DNA of 32,259 nt from contig CAJOCU010000035.1 in NCBI GenBank assembly GCA_905233765.1, positions 1 to 32,259 of the forward strand. Direction: 5' to 3'. The number at the start of each line of letters is the position of its first letter. Positions within the stretch are counted from its first letter, which is position 1. Below the pieces are notes generated by a model. That model had not been told where the DNA came from, did not search any database, and saw only the letters and a list, made by a program, of their open reading frames with translations. This stretch comes from an uncultured Bacteroidaceae bacterium (lineage in GTDB: Bacteria > Bacteroidota > Bacteroidia > Bacteroidales > Bacteroidaceae). The translations under genes were made by a program, and so were the position numbers. Positions 26,653 to 32,259 of this stretch are shown one piece after another.

Positions 26653-27186
26653 TTATTCGCCCTTCTCGGCGAGGGTCTCGAGGACACCATGAATGGTGCT
26701 GGCTCCAGACTCGAGTGCAGAAACGACGCCCTGCATCGGTGACTGCAGCATAGCCACAATCTCGGCGATGACTTCGTTCTTGCTCTTAATAGCAACGAGG
26801 GCATCAAGCTGATCAGCTCCTACGTAGAAGCTTTCCTCTGCATATGCTGCCTTCAGTTCGGGGATCGTCACACCCTTAGGATTTTTGCTGTTGAAATCCT
26901 TCAGCATCTTAGCAGGAGCATTGGCGACCTGTGCAAAGATGACAGCAGTAGTTCCCTTGAGGGTGTCATAGAGGGGTGAGTAATCAATCTCGCTGGCTTC
27001 GAAAGCCTTTTGGAGAAGTGTATTCTTGACGACTACCATCTTCACTTCATTCTTGAAGCACTGACGACGCAGGTCACTTGTGCGAGCTGCGTTCATACCA
27101 GTGACATCAACGAGATAAAAATGAGGGTAGGCCTTGAGGACTTCGCCAAGCTGCTCGATGATAAGTGCTTTATCTTCCTTTCTCAT
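26653..27186 (-). CDS. rplJ: 50S ribosomal protein L10
   Basis: A 177-residue protein that anchors the L7/L12 dimers to the stalk base. It starts MRKEDKALIIEQLGEVL. The VVVKNTLLQKA segment fits L10 RNA binding, and the C-terminal helix (VVSALESGASTIHGVLETLAEKGE) binds L7/L12. It lies 19 nt after rplA, leaving no room for the long L10 leader used in E. coli autoregulation, so control here must differ or lie elsewhere. Confidence 0.97.
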   Translation of the reverse strand: MRKEDKALIIEQLGEVLKAYPHFYLVDVTGMNAARTSDLRRQCFKNEVKMVVVKNTLLQKAFEASEIDYSPLYDTLKGTTAVIFAQVANAPAKMLKDFNSKNPKGVTIPELKAAYAEESFYVGADQLDALVAIKSKNEVIAEIVAMLQSPMQGVVSALESGASTIHGVLETLAEKGE

Positions 27187-27205
27187 GATTGTAGCGTCTT
27201 AAAAA

Positions 27206-27904
27206 TTAAATTTCGTCAACAGCCTTCGGATCGACCTTGATACCGAGACTCATCGTACTCGAAAGATAAATGCTCTTCACATATGTGCCTTTAGCAGCGG
27301 CAGGCTTCAGCTTGATGATGGTAGCGATGAACTCCTTGGCATTCTCGGCAATCTTCTCAGCAGAGAAGGATACCTTGCCAATAGAAGCGTGTACGATACC
27401 GGTCTTGTCAACCTTGAAGTCTATCTTACCCTGCTTCACCTCCTTGATCGCCTGTGCCACATTCATGGTCACAGTGCCGCTCTTGGGGTTAGGCATCAAG
27501 CCACGGGGGCCGAGGACACGGCCGAGAGCACCAATCTTACCCATGATAGAGGGCATTGTGATGATGACGTCGATGTCTGTCCAGCCGCCTTTGATCTTGT
27601 CAATATACTCGTCGAGTCCTACGTAGTCAGCACCAGCTTCCTTGGCCGCAGTCTCCTGATCGGGAGTGCAAAGGCACAGCACGCGGGTAACTTTACCCGT
27701 GCCATTGGGAAGAGATACAACGCCGCGGACCATCTGGTTGGCCTTACGGGGGTCAACACCCAGACGCACGTCGATATCCACAGAGGCATCAAACTTGGTC
27801 GTGGTGATGTCCTTGACCAACTGTGAAGCTTCCTTAAGGGTGTACACCTTCCCTGCTTCAACCTTCTCTGCGACCAGCTTTTGATTTTTTGTCAATTTAG
27901 CCAT
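27206..27904 (-). CDS. rplA: 50S ribosomal protein L1
   Basis: A 232-residue two-domain protein of normal length that binds 23S rRNA and moves the E-site tRNA. The diagnostic [12 protein letters not shown] and [16 protein letters not shown] motifs are present. Its ATG at 27904 follows the rplK stop by 21 nt, as in the conserved rplKA operon. Confidence 0.97.
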   Translation of the reverse strand: MAKLTKNQKLVAEKVEAGKVYTLKEASQLVKDITTTKFDASVDIDVRLGVDPRKANQMVRGVVSLPNGTGKVTRVLCLCTPDQETAAKEAGADYVGLDEYIDKIKGGWTDIDVIITMPSIMGKIGALGRVLGPRGLMPNPKSGTVTMNVAQAIKEVKQGKIDFKVDKTGIVHASIGKVSFSAEKIAENAKEFIATIIKLKPAAAKGTYVKSIYLSSTMSLGIKVDPKAVDEI

Positions 27905-27925
27905 AGTTCAATAGAAGTTTAATTG

Positions 27926-28352
27926 TTATGCGGGGAAGTCGCCCTTAACGGTGATACCCATACTTCTGGCTGTTCCTGCAACCAATCTCATAGCCGACTC
28001 CACTGTAAAGCAGTTGAGGTCCGGCATCTTGTCGGTGGCGATGGCACGCACCTGATCCCAAGTAATGCTAGCAACCTTCTTACGGTTGGGCTCTGCGCTA
28101 CCACCCTTTACCTTGGCAGCCTCCATAAGCTGAACAGCCACGGGGGGAGTCTTAACGATGAAGTCATAAGACTTATCGGTGTAGTAGGTGATAACAACAG
28201 GGAGCACCTTGCCGGCCTTATCCTGAGTTCTGGCGTTGAATGCCTTGCAAAAATCCATGATGTTAATACCCTTGGAACCGAGAGCGGGACCTACTGGGGG
28301 TGATGGATTTGCAGCGCCTCCTTTAATCTGTAATTTGATTAATCCAGCACAT
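27926..28352 (-). CDS. rplK: 50S ribosomal protein L11 with frame break next to the start codon
   Basis: From codon GCT at 28348 the frame reads [37 protein letters not shown] and runs to GDFPA, 140 residues of typical L11. Upstream in the same frame there is no ATG, GTG or TTG before a stop in nusG. An ATG at 28352-28350 lies directly before, one base out of frame (ATG, T, GCT GGA). Bacteroidota L11 begins MAKEVAGLIKLQ, so about 11 nt coding AKEV appear to be missing after that ATG. Restored, the protein has 145 residues. The internal ATG at 28258 would omit the proline-rich loop that acts on factors and is an unlikely start. Confidence 0.88.
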
Positions 28353-28411
28353 TGTTGTGATTCATTATTAATTGATTGTATATACTCCGTTTCAGACGTG
28401 TAACAATCGTC

Positions 28412-28966
28412 TTACTCCTTCGCAACTTGCATGAAACCAAGTTCGAGCGGCGTCTTGCGCCCGAAGATCTTGACCGAAACCTTCAGCTTCTTCTTTTCGT
28501 TGTTGACCTCCTCGACGACAGCATCAAAGCCGGAGAACGGGCCATCCGTCACCTTGACAGCATCACCTTCCAAGAAGGGTATCTGGATGTCTTCGGGTAC
28601 GTCAGCCATCTCATCGACGATGCCTAGCAGACGCTTCATCTCTCCCTCGCGTATAGGGAGCGGAGTGTCTGTTGCCTTCGTCTCGCCGAGAAATCCAAGC
28701 ACGTTGGGCGTATTGCGCAGCATTCCCTGCACTTCGCCTGCGAGGATGCACTCTACCAAAACATAACCAGGCAGATGGCAGCGCTCCTTCACGATTCGTT
28801 TGCCGTTGCGAACATCGACATACTTCTCCTTCGGGATAAGCACTTGGGAGACCTTGTCGCCGTAGTCGCCTTGGGCAACCTGAGCGTCAATGTACTCCTT
28901 CACTTTGCCTTCTTTGCCGCTGATGGCACGCATCACGTACCATCGCATTTGCTGACTTGCTGCCAT
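28412..28966 (-). CDS. nusG: Transcription termination/antitermination protein NusG
   Basis: A 184-residue protein with the NGN domain (RWYVMRAISGKEGKVKEYID ... YVLVECILAGEVQGMLRNTPNVLGFLG) and a C-terminal KOW domain (PFLEGDAVKVTDGPFSGFDAVVEEV). It binds RNA polymerase and links it to Rho or the ribosome. It follows secE by 12 nt and precedes rplK, the usual order. The frame is intact. Confidence 0.96.
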   Translation of the reverse strand: MAASQQMRWYVMRAISGKEGKVKEYIDAQVAQGDYGDKVSQVLIPKEKYVDVRNGKRIVKERCHLPGYVLVECILAGEVQGMLRNTPNVLGFLGETKATDTPLPIREGEMKRLLGIVDEMADVPEDIQIPFLEGDAVKVTDGPFSGFDAVVEEVNNEKKKLKVSVKIFGRKTPLELGFMQVAKE

Positions 28967-28978
28967 AAGTTTCCTCGA

Positions 28979-29157
28979 TTAGTTAGGATAGACAAACTCC
29001 ATCACATGCTGGAAACAGAAATCCATCACGAAAACGACCACCGCGATGAGTAGGGAAGCAGTTAATACTACAATCGCGCTGTTGAACAGTTCCGAACGCG
29101 TGGGCCAAGTGGTCTTATGCACGAGTTCTTCGTATAGTTGAAAAATCTCTTGAACAT
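28979..29157 (-). CDS. secE: Preprotein translocase subunit SecE with frame break
   Basis: From an ATG at 29157 the frame reads MFKRFFNYTK and then leaves SecE similarity. From 29134 a second frame reads YEELVHKTTWPTRSELFNSAIVV, the conserved SecE segment, and continues through one membrane helix (IVVLTASLLIAVVVFVMDFCF) to VYPN. Relatives read TKESYxELxHK. Adding about 13 nt (a collapsed TACGAAG repeat with its spacer) would restore a 63-residue protein, the normal size. The second frame also runs upstream into the tRNA-Trp gene, but without a usable start. SecE is an essential partner of SecY, so a sequence error is most likely. Confidence 0.85.
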
Positions 29158-29175
29158 ATATATTCTTCTTTGTAG

Positions 29176-29248
29176 CACGGGAAGAGAGGCTCGAACTCCC
29201 GACACCTGGTTTTGGAGACCAGTGCTCTACCAACTGAGCTATTCCCGT
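29176..29248 (-). tRNA. tRNA-Trp (anticodon CCA)
   Basis: ACGGGAA/TTCCCGT acceptor, TAGCTCAGTTGGTAGAGCA D-arm, CTGGT-CTCCAAA-ACCAG anticodon arm with CCA, and GTTCGAGCC T-arm. The 3' CCA is not encoded. It sits between tuf and secE, as in many Bacteroidota. Confidence 0.96.
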
Positions 29249-29254
29249 GTGTAA

Positions 29255-29284
29255 GGGAGTCACACGCGAGGGCGAGTGACTCCC
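29255..29284 (-). other. Hairpin between tuf and tRNA-Trp
   Basis: GGGAGTCAC and GTGACTCCC form a perfect 9-bp stem with a 12-nt loop. No U-run follows on the minus strand, so it may be a processing or protecting stem rather than a terminator. Confidence 0.5.
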
Positions 29285-29314
29285 ATTCTATTTTCGGATT
29301 TCCGAAAGGACGTA

Positions 29315-30499
29315 TTAATCGTCGAGGATCTCAGTAATCTGACCGGAACCGACTGTGCGACCACCCTCGCGGATAGCGAAGCGCAGACCGACGTTCAGAG
29401 CCACAGCGTAGATCAGCTCAACAGTGATCTCCACGTTGTCACCAGGCATCACCATCTCGGTGCCTTCGGGGAGATGAATCTCACCTGTGCAGTCCATGGT
29501 GCGGAGGTAGAACTGAGGACGATACTTGTTGCCGAACGGAGTGTGACGGCCACCTTCTTCCTTCTTCAGGACGTAGATGGAAGCCTTGAAGTTCTTGTGG
29601 GGCTTGATGACACCCGGGTGGGTGATAACCATACCACGCTTCACTTCGTTCTTATCGATACCGCGGAGGAGCAGACCGACGTTATCGCCAGCTTCACCCT
29701 CGTCGAGGATCTTGCGGAACATCTCAACACCGGTGATGACGGACTTCTTGTCCTCACCGAGACCGAGGATCTGGACTTCGTCGCCAACCTTGACAACACC
29801 AGTCTCGATACGGCCGGTAGCAACGGTACCACGACCTGTGATGGAGAACACGTCCTCAACGGGCATCAGGAAGGGCTTATCGATATCGCGAACGGGCTCC
29901 TGGATCCACTCGTCGCAGGTGTCCATCAGCTGCATCACCTTCTCTTCCCACTCGGGTACACCGTTCAGTGCGCCGAGGGCAGAACCGCGGATGATAGGAG
30001 TCTCAGCCTCGAACTGGTATGCCTGGAGCAGCTCCTGCATTTCCATCTCAACGAGCTCGAGCATCTCCTCGTCGTCAACCATGTCACACTTGTTGAGGAA
30101 CACTACCAGACGGGGAACGTTCACCTGACGGGCGAGCAGGATGTGCTCACGGGTCTGAGGCATGGGACCGTCAGTAGCAGCAACCACGATGATAGCACCG
30201 TCCATCTGAGCAGCACCAGTTACCATGTTCTTCACATAGTCGGCGTGACCCGGGCAGTCCACGTGAGCGTAGTGACGCTTAGCGGTCTCGTACTCAACGT
30301 GAGCGGTGTTGATGGTGATACCACGCTCCTTCTCTTCGGGAGCGTTGTCAATCTGGTCGAAGCTCTTTACCTCGGAGAGGCCCTTCTTAGCCAGAACAGT
30401 AGTAATAGCGGCGGTCAGGGTAGTCTTACCGTGATCGACGTGACCAATAGTACCGATGTTTACATGCGGTTTGGTTCTTTCGAATTTCTCTTTAGCCAT
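29315..30499 (-). CDS. tuf: Elongation factor Tu
   Basis: A 394-residue GTPase that delivers aminoacyl-tRNA to the ribosome. The P-loop is GHVDHGKT (19-26), with the switch I threonine region [20 protein letters not shown] and NKCDMVDD. The beta-barrel domains end in [11 protein letters not shown]. Length and motifs are intact. It is flanked by tRNA genes and is probably co-transcribed with them. Confidence 0.98.
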   Translation of the reverse strand: MAKEKFERTKPHVNIGTIGHVDHGKTTLTAAITTVLAKKGLSEVKSFDQIDNAPEEKERGITINTAHVEYETAKRHYAHVDCPGHADYVKNMVTGAAQMDGAIIVVAATDGPMPQTREHILLARQVNVPRLVVFLNKCDMVDDEEMLELVEMEMQELLQAYQFEAETPIIRGSALGALNGVPEWEEKVMQLMDTCDEWIQEPVRDIDKPFLMPVEDVFSITGRGTVATGRIETGVVKVGDEVQILGLGEDKKSVITGVEMFRKILDEGEAGDNVGLLLRGIDKNEVKRGMVITHPGVIKPHKNFKASIYVLKKEEGGRHTPFGNKYRPQFYLRTMDCTGEIHLPEGTEMVMPGDNVEITVELIYAVALNVGLRFAIREGGRTVGSGQITEILDD

Positions 30500-30561
30500 A
30501 GCTATTTGTTACAGTTTATAAAAATGATGTGATGAATAATCTCGTTTCGTTTTTTTCTTTG

Positions 30562-30633
<72 letters not shown>

Positions 30634-30653
30634 AAGGCTTGTTTCGAGCGTTG

Positions 30654-30726
30654 AGCGGAAGACGGGGCTCAAACCCGCGACCCCCAGCTTGGAAGGCTAG
30701 TGCTCTATCAACTGAGCTACTTCCGC
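30654..30726 (-). tRNA. tRNA-Gly (anticodon TCC)
   Basis: GCGGAAG/CTTCCGC acceptor stem, TAGCTCAGTTGATAGAGCA D-arm, anticodon loop CTTCCAA with TCC, GTTTGAGCC T-arm. No encoded CCA. Confidence 0.95.
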
Positions 30727-30742
30727 ATTCTGGTTCGCTCGG

Positions 30743-30825
30743 TGGGCGGAGATGGATTCGAACCACCGAAGGCGTGCGCCAGCAGATTTACAGTCTGCCC
30801 CATTTGGCCACTCTGGTATCCGCCC
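30743..30825 (-). tRNA. tRNA-Tyr (anticodon GTA)
   Basis: GGGCGGA/TCCGCCC acceptor stem, CAGA-CTGTAAA-TCTG anticodon arm with GTA, the long variable arm expected of bacterial tRNA-Tyr, and GTTCGAATCC T-arm. It is the first gene of the Tyr-Gly-Thr-tuf cluster. Confidence 0.95.
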
Positions 30826-30833
30826 TTTTAGAG

Positions 30834-30884
30834 CCTTTGCAGCCGCATTTTGACAGCAAACCGTCTCGAAAACGGCTGCAAAGG
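30834..30884. repeat. 12-bp inverted repeat overlapping the tRNA-tuf promoter
   Basis: CCTTTGCAGCCG (30834-30845) and CGGCTGCAAAGG (30873-30884) are perfect inverted arms 27 nt apart. The distal arm contains the -7 box of the minus-strand promoter. A smaller CCGT/ACGG pair lies inside the loop. Confidence 0.7.
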
Positions 30885-30886
30885 TA
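30879..30886 (-). promoter_or_regulatory. Predicted -7 element of the tRNA-Tyr-Gly-Thr-tuf operon
   Basis: TACCTTTG on the minus strand matches TAnnTTTG and lies 53 nt before tRNA-Tyr. The -33 region is T-rich (near 30906-30911) without a perfect TTTG. Confidence 0.6.
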
Positions 30887-30925
30887 GGTATTATTTTTGA
30901 ACCGAAAAAACTTTTTGATGTTTTT

Positions 30926-31222
30926 TTAGCGATTCTGATGTTTTTCCTTATTTTTCTGGAGCTGTTTGAGCAATGCATCCAGACAACTATCAATAGCTTC
31001 TTCAAATGTGTCGCAAACTTTTTCGGCGTATAGCTCCGTTCCTACGTTAACGCGGATGGATGCTTCCTTGTTCATCGCCGTTTCCGGTTTGACGACTTTC
31101 AGTGACACCTCTACCTTTCTTATTTCATCGCTGAATTTCTCTAACTTGCCTACTTTCTTCTGCACAAAGTCCTGTAGCTTCTCAGTAGGTTCAAATCGGA
31201 TTGCCTGAAGTTTAATTTCCAT
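30926..31222 (-). CDS. hpf: Ribosome hibernation-promoting factor, short form
   Basis: A 98-residue protein starting MEIKLQAIRFEPTEKLQDFVQKKVGKLEKF. This is the HPF/YfiA N-terminal domain fold that binds the 30S decoding region and silences ribosomes in stationary phase. It lacks the C-terminal dimerisation domain of long HPF. A strong AAAGGAGG lies 6 nt before the ATG and decides the start over an upstream ATG at 31279, which would run into xerC. It follows xerC by 34 nt. Confidence 0.93.
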   Translation of the reverse strand: MEIKLQAIRFEPTEKLQDFVQKKVGKLEKFSDEIRKVEVSLKVVKPETAMNKEASIRVNVGTELYAEKVCDTFEEAIDSCLDALLKQLQKNKEKHQNR

Positions 31223-31227
31223 AATAA

Positions 31228-31235
31228 CCTCCTTT
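31228..31235 (-). promoter_or_regulatory. Strong Shine-Dalgarno sequence of hpf
   Basis: AAAGGAGG on the minus strand, 5 nt from the ATG. Bacteroidota genes usually lack such motifs, and no other gene in this window has one as strong. Confidence 0.8.
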
Positions 31236-31256
31236 GTTTTGGTGTTAGTAATAGGA

Positions 31257-32141
31257 TTATGCCCTAGGATGGGCTTCATTGTACACTTTTTTGAGCTCCT
31301 CGAAGGTAGTGTGGGTATAAATCTCCGTAGTGGAAAGACTTTCGTGCCCCAACAGTTCCTTCACCGATTGCAAATCGGCATGATGATTCAGCATTGAGGT
31401 AGCAAAGGTGTGTCGCAGGACATGTGGTCCTCGCCGTTGTTGTGCCGTGACGAGAGACAGCTTGCTGCGCACCATTCTTCTGACGGCATCCGATGTGAGC
31501 CTATACCCTTTGTCTGAGACAAAGAAAGGGTGGTCATCAACCATGGGCCGCAGCTCTCGCTCCCCCTTATATATATTAATAAGGTGTAGCAGCGAGTTGC
31601 CGAAGGGCACAACCCTTTGCTTGTTCCCCTTACCTGTAACCTTCAATGTGGCAGCAACACAGTTAATATCGTCCTTATTGAGTCCCACGAGTTCACTCAA
31701 TCGGAGTCCTGTCTCATAGAACATTGCGATGATAAGATGGTCACGCCGCCCCCCAAAAGAGTCTTCAAACATACCCTCTTGATCCAACAGACGGCTCATA
31801 TCCTCCTCACGAATGAACGCCGGAAGACTCTTTTCTCGCTTTGGAGCTGTGATGACATGCACGGGGTCTTTCTCAACATATCCACGGCGATAGAGAAACT
31901 TGAAGCATGAGCGCAAGGCTGTAAGCCTCCGATGGACTGAAGTGGTCTTATGCCCTTTTTCCATCATCTCCACCACCCATTCACGAGCCACGTCTGTGTC
32001 GATGGTTGACCAGGTAAGGTCACTGTCGAGGCCTTTGAAAAACGACTCGAACGCTTTCAAGTCGGCTTGATATTCCGAAATGGTCCTTTCAGACGCAGCC
32101 CGCTCATAGCGGAGGTAATCAAGATAGGCCTTCAGCAGCAT
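31257..32141 (-). CDS. xerC: Tyrosine recombinase XerC/XerD-like
   Basis: A 294-residue tyrosine recombinase, normal length for XerC/XerD. An N-terminal core-binding SAM-like domain covers about 1-85 and the catalytic domain about 105-290. Catalytic residues are R147 (GLRLSE), K171 (GKGNKQR), H240 and R243 (HVLRHTFATSML), H266 (LGHESLSTTEIY) and the nucleophile Y275. It resolves chromosome dimers at dif with a partner recombinase. The position ahead of hpf and the tRNA-tuf cluster is shared with relatives, so this is the housekeeping enzyme rather than a phage integrase. XerC versus XerD cannot be settled from the sequence alone. Confidence 0.92.
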   Translation of the reverse strand: MLLKAYLDYLRYERAASERTISEYQADLKAFESFFKGLDSDLTWSTIDTDVAREWVVEMMEKGHKTTSVHRRLTALRSCFKFLYRRGYVEKDPVHVITAPKREKSLPAFIREEDMSRLLDQEGMFEDSFGGRRDHLIIAMFYETGLRLSELVGLNKDDINCVAATLKVTGKGNKQRVVPFGNSLLHLINIYKGERELRPMVDDHPFFVSDKGYRLTSDAVRRMVRSKLSLVTAQQRRGPHVLRHTFATSMLNHHADLQSVKELLGHESLSTTEIYTHTTFEELKKVYNEAHPRA

Positions 32142-32172
32142 AAAATCCTCTTTTTTTGTTGTTTCACCGAGG

Positions 32173-32204
32173 CGAAATTAGAGGTTTTTCTTCAGACTGC
32201 CAAA
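32173..32204 (-). promoter_or_regulatory. Predicted promoter of xerC-hpf
   Basis: On the minus strand TTTG (32201-32204) and TAATTTCG (32173-32180) are 20 nt apart; the -7 box has one mismatch to TAnnTTTG. The remaining bases to the window edge show no gene I can support. Confidence 0.5.
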
Positions 32205-32259
32205 TGAAATCAGCAAAAGTTAATGAACATTTGACATTTTTGACGCTTCTTAGTCTTCT

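Noticed and set aside
28258..28260. Internal ATG as start of L11
   Set aside because: The sequence upstream encodes the conserved [26 protein letters not shown], which L11 needs, so the internal start would make a truncated protein.
29276..30532. 418-codon open frame on the plus strand
   Set aside because: It is antisense to tuf, which is intact and highly conserved. The frame has no recognisable domain.
31257..32141. Phage or integron integrase
   Set aside because: Length, domains and the conserved position before hpf and tRNA-tuf fit the housekeeping Xer recombinase. No att sites or phage genes are visible near the tRNA genes.
32142..32259. rpsU end at the right edge
   Set aside because: No frame in the last 118 nt matches the S21 C-terminus, so no gene is claimed there.

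Overview
The window is a gene-dense piece of a Bacteroidota chromosome, most likely order Bacteroidales and probably a Prevotella-like member. Evidence: promoters fit the Bacteroidetes pattern (TTTG near -33, TAnnTTTG near -7), starts mostly lack a Shine-Dalgarno, and the gene families are characteristic (PorQ, DUF3822, an exbB-membrane protein-exbD-exbD operon, a tuf-trpT-secE-nusG-rpl-rpoBC order on one strand). I see no phage, IS element, CRISPR array or rRNA.

Layout. 1-1092 (-): blaI-type repressor followed by a BlaR1-like M56 membrane protease cut by the window edge. 1345-2666 (+): thyA-folA, thymidylate and folate synthesis. 2707-4794 (-): an unknown membrane-anchored protein, DUF3822 and rsmD. 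4889-6322 (+): RecD-like helicase. 6359-11638 (-): the energy-transduction block tonB, polyprenyl synthetase, tatD, exbB, a membrane protein and two exbD genes. 11864-14437 (+): porQ-cmk-ispH. 14483-17753 (-): aroB, a secreted GH43 glycosidase, meaB. 17908-32141 (-): the information-processing block, transcribed xerC, hpf, tRNA-Tyr, -Gly, -Thr, tuf, tRNA-Trp, secE, nusG, rplK, rplA, rplJ, rplL, rpoB, rpoC.

The most striking observation is that four normally indispensable conserved genes (exbB, rpoB, rplK, secE) each carry one reading-frame break inside a highly conserved motif. Each is best explained by a short missing segment: about 8, 16, 11 and 13 nt respectively, inferred from remembered family consensus. 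Restoring those lengths gives normal protein sizes. The directions of shift differ, so one recoding mechanism does not explain them. A small-gap assembly artefact is the leading explanation, and a real biological cause would be extraordinary.

A second theme is small palindromic or tandem repeats that invade or abut coding regions: an in-frame segment in the M56 protease, an in-frame 54-nt segment in rsmD, a related segment over the tatD start, a palindrome that supplies the last codons of ispH, and recurrent GTTTAAA-type spacers, one pair of which forms a 29-bp inverted repeat inside the exb operon. I found no convincing wholly new system in the window.
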